Shown here piece after piece: positions 1-8,330 of a stretch of DNA of 64,000 bases. The notes beneath the pieces are model-generated. The model was not told the origin of the DNA, did not search any database, and saw only the letters and a program-made list of their open reading frames with translations. Position 1 is the stretch's first letter, and every line of letters starts with the position of its first letter. The stretch is from assembly GCF_006715085.1 (NCBI RefSeq), contig NZ_VFMM01000001.1:2728001-2792000 (forward strand), in the 5' to 3' direction. Source of the DNA: Kribbella jejuensis. GTDB taxonomy: Bacteria > Actinomycetota > Actinomycetes > Propionibacteriales > Kribbellaceae. The translations under genes were made by a program, and so were the position numbers.

Positions 1-423
1 TTCGAGGCCGAGTCCGACGTCCGGCGGCGCGCGGTGTTCGAGGCGTTCCTGCGTGACCACCTCGCTCCGCCGGACCCGTCGTACGAGCTGGTCCGCGAGA
101 TCGTGTCGACGATGGCGGCGGACCGTTCGGTTGCCCGCGTCGACGAGATCACCGAGCGTTTCGGCGTACCGATCCGGACGCTGCAGCGGTTGTTCCGGCG
201 GTACGTCGGCGTCGGTCCGAAGTGGGTGCTGCGCCGGTACCGGTTGCACGACGGCGCGGAGCTGCTGGCGCAGGGCGAAGTCACCGAGCTCGCGGAGCTG
301 TCCGCGGCACTCGGCTACTTCGACCAGGCGCACTTCTCGAAGGAATTCAAACAGCAGATCGGGCTGACCCCGGCCGAGTACGCAGCGCGCGCCGCGGCCG
401 AGCGCCAGGTCACCTACCGCTGA
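1..423 (+). CDS. AraC-family transcriptional regulator, C-terminal part
   Basis: The frame is open from the first base of the window to the TGA at 421-423, so the N-terminal effector-binding part lies outside. What remains is the AraC/XylS DNA-binding domain. A first helix-turn-helix is seen in the segment around DEITERFGVPIRTLQRLFRR, and a second in ELAELSAALGYFDQAHFSKE, followed by the family's typical GLTPAEYA ending. It binds DNA as a transcriptional activator or repressor; the ligand and targets cannot be told from this fragment. Its 3' end overlaps the convergent MFS gene by 14 bases. An upstream ATG within the window (position 34) is not the true start because the frame and the domain both extend further left. 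Confidence 0.9.
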   Translation, partial: FEAESDVRRRAVFEAFLRDHLAPPDPSYELVREIVSTMAADRSVARVDEITERFGVPIRTLQRLFRRYVGVGPKWVLRRYRLHDGAELLAQGEVTELAELSAALGYFDQAHFSKEFKQQIGLTPAEYAARAAAERQVTYR

Positions 424-1615
424 CCTTCACCGTCACGGCCATCGCCAGCGCAGTCGTTGCGGCAGCGAGCGCGACCAGGAAGCCGTACTGGGCGCTGTGC
501 CCGTCGACGATCCACCCGGCGAACGCCGAGCCGAGCGCGATACCTGCCGCGCCGCCCGAGTTGAGCCAGGTGAAGGCCTGCGTCAGTACAGCGGAGTCGA
601 CCGCCGACTCGGTCAGCACGGCGGACAATGTCTGGAACGGCGCGATCGCCAAGCCCGGGAGCGTCAGTGCGAGCGCGGCGGTCAGTGGCGTGTGTACGGC
701 GATCAGTGGCACGCAGCTCACAGCCAACCAGATGAACGCGATCACGAACTGTGTCTCCGGAGCCGTCCGCCAACGCCTTGCCCCGTAGGCGAATCCCGCG
801 ATCAGACTCACCAGGCTGGTGATGCTGTACAGCGGCCCGGCGAGTCCCGGCGTACCCCTGGAGACCGCGAAGGCTGTGACGGACACCTGCATGCTGCCGA
901 AGAACAGACCGATGCCGATGTTCGTACCGACCAGGCCGACGAATCGCTTGTGCAGCAGTCGTTTCGAGCCACCGTGTTGACCGGGTGCCGTCGGCGGTGG
1001 CGCCGTACCTCGTTGCACCGCAAGCAGGAAGCCGCCGGCCAGAAGTAGACCTGTAGCGAGCAGTGAGCCTGCTGCAGGACTAGTGGACGAGCTGACGATG
1101 CCTACGAGGCCGGGACCGACCATGAACGCGACACCGACGCTAAGGGCTTCCAGGGCGAACGCTGAGGACAGCAGTGGATTCTCTCGGAGCGCATATGCCC
1201 AGCGAGCTCCTGTCTGTGCACCCAGCTGAGGCAGTGATCCTCCTGCGAGCACAGCTGCCGCCACGAGTGACCACAGGGACGCGTTGGAGACAGTGAGGAC
1301 GATCAGCAGCGCCATCATCATGGCGTGCGTGAGCAGGGTGACGGGCAGCATGCGGGTCTGACCGAAACGGTCGATCAGCCGTGCGACCTGTGGCCCGGCG
1401 ACGGCCTCCGCCACAGCAAACCCGCCGGTGACGGTGCCCGCGGCTGCGTACGAGCCGGTCGATCCGTGGACGAGCCAGACGATGCCGAGGCCCGTCATCG
1501 CGATCCCGATCTTGGCCGGGGCCGCCGCGAAGTAGAACTTCCACGCGCCAGGAGTCCGCAGTACCGCTGTGTAGGCGTTGCTGGGCGCGCCGATCCGTCC
1601 GGTGAGAGCCGGCAC
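410..1615 (-). CDS. MFS transporter
   Basis: The 401-residue protein is almost wholly hydrophobic, with about twelve membrane segments, as expected of a major facilitator superfamily exporter in the cytoplasmic membrane. The loop after TM2 contains RLIDRFGQTRM, the family's motif A (normally GxLaDrfGrrr). A hydrophilic central loop around residues 200-225 separates the two six-helix halves. The start is a GTG at 1613-1615 preceded by GGAAGG seven bases upstream. It is related to uncharacterised actinobacterial drug or metabolite exporters; no substrate can be assigned. It converges on the AraC-type regulator and may be its target, but convergent orientation gives no direct support for that. 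Confidence 0.88.
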   Translation of the reverse strand: MPALTGRIGAPSNAYTAVLRTPGAWKFYFAAAPAKIGIAMTGLGIVWLVHGSTGSYAAAGTVTGGFAVAEAVAGPQVARLIDRFGQTRMLPVTLLTHAMMMALLIVLTVSNASLWSLVAAAVLAGGSLPQLGAQTGARWAYALRENPLLSSAFALEALSVGVAFMVGPGLVGIVSSSTSPAAGSLLATGLLLAGGFLLAVQRGTAPPPTAPGQHGGSKRLLHKRFVGLVGTNIGIGLFFGSMQVSVTAFAVSRGTPGLAGPLYSITSLVSLIAGFAYGARRWRTAPETQFVIAFIWLAVSCVPLIAVHTPLTAALALTLPGLAIAPFQTLSAVLTESAVDSAVLTQAFTWLNSGGAAGIALGSAFAGWIVDGHSAQYGFLVALAAATTALAMAVTVKVSGR

Positions 1616-1770
1616 GGTGTGACCTTCCGCTGCCCGATGGGGCGGGGGACCCGACCGTGGGCGTCCTGCTTCGCCGGTCTGTCCGTCCGCCTAGAACCGT
1701 CCATGTTCGGCAAGAAGCGGGGACGCACGCCGCCTGCCGGCACTGTCAACGGGCAGAAACTTCGAGTGCT

Positions 1771-2526
1771 TCAGGTTGACCGGAACAGTCTACCGTCAAC
1801 GAGCACCGGCACCACATCGCTCGCGTCCACCTCGGCTGCGATCACAACGTCGTCTTGGAAGCCGTACTGGGTGATCTCCCGACCGCCGGCGCACTCGTGG
1901 AGGTATTTCGGCAGTTCGTCCGCGACCGCTTCGTACGCCGCCACTGCCGCCCGCGCCTCCGGGGAGAGATCGTCGCTGCGCAGCGCGCTGAGGAAGCCGC
2001 CGGCACCCCACAGATCCTCGACGGCGGGACGCAACGAGCCGTCCCGCCAGCGTTCGCCGGCGGCGATCGCAACGACCTTCGGCCGCCTGCCACCGTCTCC
2101 ACCGCGTATCTGGTTGCGGACCCAGTCCGCGGCAGCCCGCCGGTTACGCAGTGACACCGCGATCACCGTGGCGCCGCTGTCGCTCAGCTGCTTCGCGATC
2201 GTCGAGCCGTTGGGTGACGGCAGCACGAGCCTGGTGATTCCGGTCACGCTGCGGATCGATGCCGGCGACAAGCTCACCTCTCCCGGCCCAGCCGCGGAGC
2301 GCCCGACCGCCAGCGTCGCGCCGTACTCTTCGGCATACGCGACCGCGGTCTCGTCGCGCCACCGGTACGGGTATACGTCGATGCCGCGATCCACCGCGAC
2401 AGTCACGGCAGTCGTGAACGACAGCACGTCGACGACCGCGACGATGTCACCGGCAACCACCTCGGCGCCGACCGGACCCCAGTCGAACCCGACACCGAAT
2501 CCGGCCTGTGCGTATGGGCTGGTCAC
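1771..2526 (-). CDS. 2-phosphosulfolactate phosphatase family protein (ComB-like)
   Basis: The protein shows the hallmark blocks of the ComB family: VVDVLSFTTAVTVA near the N-terminus, LPSPNGSTI in the middle, and VVAIAAGERWRDGSLRPAVEDLWGAG downstream. ComB hydrolyses 2-phosphosulfolactate in archaeal coenzyme M synthesis. Actinobacterial members have no coenzyme M pathway, so the physiological substrate here is unknown. The GTG at 2524-2526 was chosen because homologs begin close to this residue. A TTG at 2560-2562 would add twelve residues and leave only seven bases to the DUF3151 stop, so the pair is probably one transcript. Length (about 251 residues) is normal. Confidence 0.8.
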   Translation of the reverse strand: MTSPYAQAGFGVGFDWGPVGAEVVAGDIVAVVDVLSFTTAVTVAVDRGIDVYPYRWRDETAVAYAEEYGATLAVGRSAAGPGEVSLSPASIRSVTGITRLVLPSPNGSTIAKQLSDSGATVIAVSLRNRRAAADWVRNQIRGGDGGRRPKVVAIAAGERWRDGSLRPAVEDLWGAGGFLSALRSDDLSPEARAAVAAYEAVADELPKYLHECAGGREITQYGFQDDVVIAAEVDASDVVPVLVDGRLFRST

Positions 2527-2569
2527 CCGGCAGATCTTCGCGCCGGGAAACCAGCCCCACAAGCGGGTT

Positions 2570-2977
2570 TCAGCTCAGTACGTCGGCGGCCGTCGGCGAG
2601 CTGTCGCGCAAGAACGTGGCGCACCGCTCGGCCTCGTCCTTCTCGTCGATCAGCGCGGCCGCCTTGCCGAGCGCGGCCAGCGCGCGGAGGAAGCCGCGGT
2701 TCGGCTCGTGCTCCCACGGGACCGGGCCATGACCCTTCCAGCCGTTGCGCCGGAGCAGGTCGAGCGCACGGTGGTAGCCGGTCCGCGCGTAGGCGTACCC
2801 CTCGATGGTCCGGCCGTCCGCGAGGGCGCCCTCGGCAAGCACCGCCCAGGCCAGCGAGGACGTCGGGTACTTGGCGGCGACGTCCGCCGGAGCGGCCCCG
2901 TCGGCGAGTTCCGCCGCGGCCGGGTCGACCGGTAGTAGTGTCTCGGGTGGACCGGAGAGCAGATTGTTCAATTCCAT
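2570..2977 (-). CDS. DUF3151 protein
   Basis: A conserved actinobacterial protein of unknown function (DUF3151), about 135 residues. The N-terminal MELNNLLSGPPETLLP and the block AYARTGYHRALDLLRRNGWKGHGPVPWEHEPNRGFLRAL are characteristic of the family, which is predicted to be an all-helical soluble cytoplasmic protein. I chose the ATG at 2975-2977 over a GTG seven codons upstream because homologs start at this point and the GTG has no ribosome-binding site. In many actinobacteria DUF3151 genes lie near the class II aldolase gene; here fructose-bisphosphate aldolase is 1.7 kb away with two genes between. Confidence 0.85.
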   Translation of the reverse strand: MELNNLLSGPPETLLPVDPAAAELADGAAPADVAAKYPTSSLAWAVLAEGALADGRTIEGYAYARTGYHRALDLLRRNGWKGHGPVPWEHEPNRGFLRALAALGKAAALIDEKDEAERCATFLRDSSPTAADVLS

Positions 2978-3121
2978 AAGCACATCTTCGCCGATCACGC
3001 AGCCGTACCGGCACGTGACCGTCTGACGAAATCCGTTGACCGTTCACCCGGCGGCCACGGATGCTTGAGACCCTGCGTCAAACCGCCGTGGTTCCCAGCT
3101 ACGGCCGGAAGGAGGCACCGG

Positions 3122-3571
3122 ATGAGCGTCATCGTCCTGAACGCGTCGTACGAACCGCTGCACACCGTCTCGATCCAGCACGCCATCCGGATGCTGGTTC
3201 GTGAGGTCGCGGTGGTCGAAGAGGCGCACGGAGAGCGAACCATCGGCCCGTTCCCGGTCCCTCGCGTGCTCCGCCTGGTCCGCTACGTCGTCACCCATTG
3301 GCGCTACGCGGCCGGCCGGATGAAGTACAGCAAGCACGGCGTCCTGCGCCGCGACAAGTTCCGCTGCGCGTACTGCGGCCTCGACAACGCCGACACCATG
3401 GACCACGTCCAACCCAGGTCCAGAGGCGGCCGCACCGAGTGGCTGAACGCGGTAGCCGCCCATGCCTCCTGCAACGAACGCAAAGGCAACCGGACTCCCG
3501 CCGAAGCCAACATGCCCCTCCTCTGGCAACCCTGGGTACCAACCCGCGCCGAGCTCGTCATCGACAGATGA
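3122..3571 (+). CDS. HNH endonuclease family protein
   Basis: A 149-residue protein belonging to the actinobacterial HNH family that begins with VLNASYEPLHTVSIQHAIRML. The C-terminal half carries CAYCG, then DHVQPRSRGG (catalytic His and metal-binding Asp), an Asn in EWLNAV, and HASCNERKGNRTPAEA. The second zinc pair therefore reads HxxC where most relatives have CxxC, so zinc binding would use three Cys and one His. The ATG at 3122 has AAGGAGG six to twelve bases upstream, which rules out the earlier in-frame start at 3065. The biological role of this widely conserved chromosomal family is unknown; it is not obviously part of a defence island here. A hairpin follows directly after the stop. 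Confidence 0.9.
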   Translation: MSVIVLNASYEPLHTVSIQHAIRMLVREVAVVEEAHGERTIGPFPVPRVLRLVRYVVTHWRYAAGRMKYSKHGVLRRDKFRCAYCGLDNADTMDHVQPRSRGGRTEWLNAVAAHASCNERKGNRTPAEANMPLLWQPWVPTRAELVIDR

Positions 3572-3590
3572 CGGGCATTTTTTATGCCCG
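3572..3590 (+). terminator. Short hairpin after the HNH gene
   Basis: CGGGCAT (3572-3578) pairs perfectly with ATGCCCG (3584-3590) around a five-T loop, starting one base after the HNH stop codon. There is no clear downstream T-run, so it is a weak or actinobacterial-type terminator. Confidence 0.5.
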
Positions 3591-3653
3591 GAGTTCTCCA
3601 CAGATCTGAAATCGGCGGCTCCGGGACGGCCGAATCGCGGCAAGTTCTAGGGC

Positions 3654-4610
3654 ATGAATCCTCAGCTTGCTGTGATGGCGTCGATTCGGGGTGGAGTGTT
3701 CACCCGGGCCGACGCGCGTGCCTGCGGGTACGCCGACGTTGATATCGACTCGTTTCTCGGGTCCGGGCGCTGGCGCCGGATCCGGCGGGGGACGTATGCC
3801 GCCCAGCGGTCGCTGATGCTGGTGACCGACGAGGTGCTGCACCTTCGGCGGACCTACCGGGTGCTGCGAGCGAGCGGGCCTAATGTGTTCGCCAGCCACC
3901 AGTCCGCCGCGGCCCTGCATGCGTTGCCGGTCTGGGGTCTCGACCTGACCCGGGTGCATGTGACAGCGCCCGACGGACGATCCGGCCGGCTGCGCGGCGT
4001 GCACCGCCACATCCGCGATCCAGTCGGTCCAGGGCTCCAGCTGTGGAACACGCTGCGGATGGTCTCCCCCGCCCGCGCGATCGCCGAGGTGGCCGCGACC
4101 GCACCACCCATGCCCGCGGTCGTCCTCGCCGACGCCGCGCTCTACACCGGCATCGTCGATCGACGCGCACTCAAGCAGGCGATCACATTGCTCGACCACG
4201 GCAACAAGCGCGCCCTCGACGTAATCGAGCAGCTCACCGGCGCGGCCTCGATCGCCGAGTCCCGTCTGCGCCAGATCCTCGCGACCGCAGGCCTTCCTGC
4301 GCCCAGCCCGCACCCGCCACCCGACCTCGATCAACCGGATCCCGACGACGTCGCGGCCGAGGCACTGTGGTTCCCCGACGAGCGCACGGTGGTCGAGTTC
4401 GAGCCGCGTTTCCCCTTCTACAGCGAGGAAATCGAGCCCTCCACCGAGGACCCACCGGTCTTCGAGGGCCCCCATCCCGTGGAGCACTGCTGGATCTCCT
4501 GGACCGATCTCGACGACCCGGCGACCGTGGCCGACCGCATCCGAACCACGTTCAGCCGAGCAGCCCGTCGCACCGGAATCCGGCACTTCAACCAGGCCCG
4601 CGTGCGCTGA
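3654..4610 (+). CDS. AbiEi-like winged-helix protein with degenerate nuclease-like C-terminus
   Basis: The 318-residue protein starts with a winged-helix segment (residues about 1-50: MASIRGGVFTRADARACGY then WRRIRRGTYA) typical of the AbiEi antitoxin N-terminal domain, followed by the middle part AASHQSAAALHALPVWG-like seen in many orphan actinobacterial proteins. In related proteins the C-terminus is a Vsr/DUF559-like nuclease fold with a VEFDG-type motif. Here the equivalent place (residues about 240-262) reads RTVVEFEPRFPF, and the following residues are acidic and proline-rich, so catalysis is doubtful. No AbiEii toxin gene is adjacent. Function unknown; a transcriptional regulator or a relic of a nuclease are both possible. 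ATG at 3654 has only weak upstream signals. Confidence 0.75.
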   Translation: MNPQLAVMASIRGGVFTRADARACGYADVDIDSFLGSGRWRRIRRGTYAAQRSLMLVTDEVLHLRRTYRVLRASGPNVFASHQSAAALHALPVWGLDLTRVHVTAPDGRSGRLRGVHRHIRDPVGPGLQLWNTLRMVSPARAIAEVAATAPPMPAVVLADAALYTGIVDRRALKQAITLLDHGNKRALDVIEQLTGAASIAESRLRQILATAGLPAPSPHPPPDLDQPDPDDVAAEALWFPDERTVVEFEPRFPFYSEEIEPSTEDPPVFEGPHPVEHCWISWTDLDDPATVADRIRTTFSRAARRTGIRHFNQARVR

Positions 4611-4646
4611 CGACAAGGAGTCATCCCATGCACACCCGAGACACGA

Positions 4647-4686
4647 AGCAGGCCCGCCCAGGGAAACCTCCCCCGACGGGCCTGCT
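4647..4686. terminator. Hairpin terminator downstream of fba
   Basis: AGCAGGCCCG (4647-4656) pairs perfectly with CGGGCCTGCT (4677-4686) across a 20-base loop. It lies 19 bases past the aldolase stop (4706) on the minus strand and 36 bases past the stop of the plus-strand gene, so it can serve both convergent transcripts. Confidence 0.75.
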
Positions 4687-4705
4687 CGGAACAGCGTTCG
4701 GAACG

Positions 4706-5731
<1,026 letters not shown>

Positions 5732-5947
5732 GTCTCGCGGTACTCCTCACAACACAGTTCTTGTGGGTTCGGCTCCAGTATTGCCGCCGGCTACTTCGTC
5801 GGATCCGGCGGCCCACCTGCTGAACCGGCCCGGTGGCCGGGGAGCGATCGGCAGGGATGCAGACCAGTTGGTGAACAGGACCGATCCAGTTCGTTGCCTG
5901 CGGGTTTCCGTCCCGAGACGCCGGACCGGCCGGTGCTGCGGGGCAGG

Positions 5948-6667
5948 TCAGGCGGACCCGGTTCGCGGGCCGCGCGGGGTCAGGGCCATGTGCAGCCGGT
6001 AGCGGTCGGCGCGGTACGCCGACCAGGACAGCTCGACGACCTTGCGGCCGGCGAACGTGGTGCGCTCGAGGACCAGCAGGGGTGCCCGCCGGGCCACGCC
6101 GAGCACCCGGGCGACATGACCGTCGGCGTTGTCCGCCCGGACGGTCTGCTCGCCGGAGGTGACGACAACGTCGTACTCACTCGCGAAGACGTCGTACAGA
6201 GTGCCGAGCTCACGGCCGAGCAGGCCGGGGAAGAGCGCGGACGGGTAGTAGCCGACCTCGTAGGCCATCGGCGACGCGTCGGCGGTCCGGAGCCGCTCGA
6301 CCCGGATCACCTTCGTGCCCTTGGCGACCCGCAGGCCCTTCGCGGTCTCGTCGGAGGCCTCGATCTCGCTCGCCGACAGCACCACGGTCCCGGGTTCGAG
6401 CCCGCGGGCCCGCATCTCCCGGGAGAACGAGGTGAGGTGCAGCTGGGAGTCGACCTGGGGTCCGGTGACGAAGGTCCCCTTGCCGTGCACCCGCTCCAGC
6501 GCACCGGACTCGACCAGGTCGCTGATCGCCTGCCGGACGGTCACCCGGGAGACGTTCAGCTTGTCCACCAGGGCCCGCTCGGAGGGGATCGGGTCCCCGG
6601 GATGCAGCTCGACGTCGATCAGCCGTTCCAGCACCGATCGGACCTGGGCCCGCTTCGTCGCCACCAT
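5948..6667 (-). CDS. GntR/HutC-family regulator (DasR-like)
   Basis: A 239-residue repressor-type protein. Residues about 5-70 form the winged helix (PIPSERALVDKLNVSRVTVRQAISDL, then GALERVHGKGTFV). Residues about 90-230 form the UTRA ligand domain (LTSFSREMRARGLEPGT, with later RVERLRTADASPMAYEVGYYP). The order and length match DasR/NagR regulators of N-acetylglucosamine metabolism, which bind aminosugar phosphates. It is transcribed divergently from a gene for a sugar-phosphate SIS-domain protein, which strengthens the aminosugar assignment. The shared 100-base spacer carries a probable operator. Function as a DasR-like regulator is inference from family and context. Confidence 0.9.
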   Translation of the reverse strand: MVATKRAQVRSVLERLIDVELHPGDPIPSERALVDKLNVSRVTVRQAISDLVESGALERVHGKGTFVTGPQVDSQLHLTSFSREMRARGLEPGTVVLSASEIEASDETAKGLRVAKGTKVIRVERLRTADASPMAYEVGYYPSALFPGLLGRELGTLYDVFASEYDVVVTSGEQTVRADNADGHVARVLGVARRAPLLVLERTTFAGRKVVELSWSAYRADRYRLHMALTPRGPRTGSA

Positions 6668-6750
6668 GGAATCTCGATCCTCCAGACCTGGGCGGGCCTC
6701 GGGGGTGCCCCGGGGCGCCGCTCACTGCTATCGTGCGCAGCATACCTGTT

Positions 6751-6768
6751 AAGACCAGATAGGACCAG
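6751..6768. promoter_or_regulatory. Putative GntR operator with tandem GACCAG half-sites
   Basis: GACCAG occurs at 6753-6758 and again at 6763-6768, exactly ten bases (one helical turn) apart, between the divergent GntR and SIS genes. The spacing and the TGGTC core resemble HutC-subfamily sites such as the DasR element, although that element is normally an inverted repeat. The site touches the first possible GTG of the SIS gene. Confidence 0.5.
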
Positions 6769-6779
6769 TGATCCCAGTG

Positions 6780-7826
6780 GTGTCTGTCCCCAGCCAGGAA
6801 ACCCGGATGGCGGCCGAGATCGCCGAGCAGCCGGCCGCCCTGGCCGCGACCTTCGAGCACGTCCTGCCGCTGCGGCACGACATCACCCGGCTGGCCGCCG
6901 GGCGCCGGAACGTGATCTTCGTGGCCCGCGGATCGTCCGACAACGCGGGCGTCTACGGGCGGTACCTGACCGAGATCCACGCCGGCCGGCAGGCGTCGCT
7001 CGCGGCCCCGTCGGTCGCCACGCTGTACGGCGCGAACCTCGACCTCTCGAACTCGCTGGTCGTCGCGGTCAGCCAGTCCGGCGCGACCCAGGAGATCGTC
7101 GACACCGCGGAGTGGGCGAAGCGGAACGGCGCCGCGATCGTCGGCATCACGAACGACGGCAACAGCCCGCTGGCGTCGACGGCCGACGTCGCGCTGATCA
7201 CGCAGGCCGGCAAGGAACTCGCCGTACCGGCCACCAAGACGTACACGACCCAGCTGGCCGCGATCACGGTCGCCGTGGACGCGCTCGCACCGCGGCCGGG
7301 GACGCTGGACGCCGACATCGCCCGGGTTCCGGACGCGGCGACCAAGATGCTGTCCGGTTCGGTCGAGGCGGCGGCGGACCTGCTGGCGGGCGCCCACGAC
7401 GTACTCGCGAGCGGCCGCGGACTAACCTTCGGCACGACGCTCGAGGTCGCCCTCAAGCTCGAGGAGACCTGCCTGCAGCCGGTCCGCGGTCTCTCCTACG
7501 CCGACCTCAAGCACGGGCCGATCGCCGTCGTCGACTCCGACCTGGTGACGATCCTGGTCGCCGCCGGCGAAGGCCCCGCACTGCCTGGCATGACCGAGCT
7601 GGCCGGCCTGGTCCGCGAGAAGGGCAGCAAGATCCTCGGCATCGGTGGCGACCCCACCTTCGCCGCGCGCTGCGACGTGAACCTCGCCGGCCCGGACCTC
7701 CCCGAGACCTTGGCCCCGCTCGCACTGGTCATCCCCGCCCAACGCGCCATCGAACTCCTGGCCCGCAAGCTGGGCCTCGACCCGGACGCCCCGCGCGGCC
7801 TCCGCAAGGTCACCCAGACGGACTGA
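6780..7826 (+). CDS. SIS-domain sugar-phosphate isomerase/deaminase (GlmS/AgaS-like)
   Basis: About 348 residues with two SIS domains and no glutaminase domain. The first is marked by FVARGSSDNAGVYGRYL and AVSQSGATQEIVDTAEWAK, the second by GRGLTFGTTLEVALKLEETC and the GlmS-like catalytic segment SYADLKHGPIAVV. Such proteins isomerise or deaminate aminosugar phosphates (GlcN-6-P or similar). Next to a DasR-like regulator it probably serves N-acetylglucosamine or chitin-derived sugars. The start is uncertain: GTG at 6768 overlaps the operator, GTG at 6780 fits the conserved ETRMAAEIAEQP beginning, and ATG at 6807 has AGGAA six bases upstream. The following VOC gene is separated by a perfect inverted repeat. 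Confidence 0.85.
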   Translation: MSVPSQETRMAAEIAEQPAALAATFEHVLPLRHDITRLAAGRRNVIFVARGSSDNAGVYGRYLTEIHAGRQASLAAPSVATLYGANLDLSNSLVVAVSQSGATQEIVDTAEWAKRNGAAIVGITNDGNSPLASTADVALITQAGKELAVPATKTYTTQLAAITVAVDALAPRPGTLDADIARVPDAATKMLSGSVEAAADLLAGAHDVLASGRGLTFGTTLEVALKLEETCLQPVRGLSYADLKHGPIAVVDSDLVTILVAAGEGPALPGMTELAGLVREKGSKILGIGGDPTFAARCDVNLAGPDLPETLAPLALVIPAQRAIELLARKLGLDPDAPRGLRKVTQTD

Positions 7827-7827
7827 A

Positions 7828-7854
7828 CAAAGTGCTCACTCGGTGAGCACTTTG
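7828..7854. terminator. Perfect 12-bp inverted repeat between SIS and VOC genes
   Basis: CAAAGTGCTCAC (7828-7839) and GTGAGCACTTTG (7843-7854) form a perfect 12-bp stem with a three-base loop (TCG), beginning two bases after the SIS stop codon. It can act as an intrinsic terminator. Its position 54 bases before the VOC gene and its moderate A+T content also fit a dimeric repressor operator for that gene. Confidence 0.6.
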
Positions 7855-7907
7855 ACTGGAATCGTGGTGGTCATCAACCAGGAACGACCTGAGAGAGGAC
7901 CACCACG

Positions 7908-8330
7908 ATGTTGCGAGGATTTGCGACCGTCAGCTTCTACGCCACCGACGTGAAGGCGGCGCGAGACTGGTACGAGAAGCTACTGGACACCGAGGCGTAC
8001 TACGCGGTGCCGACCGCGGAGGCCCCGGCGTATGTCGAGTTCCGCTTCGGCGACCTGCAGTGCGAACTGGGAATCATCGACGCGAAGTACGCACCCCACC
8101 AGGTCGGAACCGGCGCCGGCGCCATCATGTACTGGCACGTCGACAACCTGGAAGCCACCCTCGCCCGCCTCCTCGACCTCGGCGCCACGATCAACGAACC
8201 CATCGTGGACCGCGGCAACAACACCGGCTTCCGCACAGCCTCGGTAACCGACCCCTTCGGCAACCTCCTGGGCATCATGACCAACCCGCACTACGCCGAA
8301 ATCCTCAAACAACTCCACCCCGCAAGCTAG
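7908..8330 (+). CDS. VOC-superfamily (glyoxalase/bleomycin-resistance-like) protein
   Basis: A 140-residue single-domain vicinal oxygen chelate protein, with the two beta-alpha-beta-beta-beta halves typical of the fold: FATVSFYATDVKAARDWYEKLL at the N-terminus and MYWHVDNLEATLARLLDLGA near residue 65. The C-terminal VTDPFGNLLGIMTNPHY is the classic end block that supplies a metal ligand in active members. Substrate cannot be predicted; many such proteins are metal-dependent isomerases, dioxygenases or drug-binding proteins. The ATG is preceded by GAGAGAGGA. The last hundred bases of the gene become strongly C/A-rich and this continues into the gene-free stretch behind it. Confidence 0.88.
   Translation: MLRGFATVSFYATDVKAARDWYEKLLDTEAYYAVPTAEAPAYVEFRFGDLQCELGIIDAKYAPHQVGTGAGAIMYWHVDNLEATLARLLDLGATINEPIVDRGNNTGFRTASVTDPFGNLLGIMTNPHYAEILKQLHPAS

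Noticed and set aside
3122-4610. HNH nuclease plus AbiEi-like protein as a defence island
   Set aside because: The HNH family is a widespread chromosomal actinobacterial gene, the AbiEi-like protein has no toxin partner, and a hairpin separates them.
5732-5947. Search for a riboswitch or small RNA upstream of the aldolase
   Set aside because: No recognisable conserved fold, terminator or open frame in these 216 bases.
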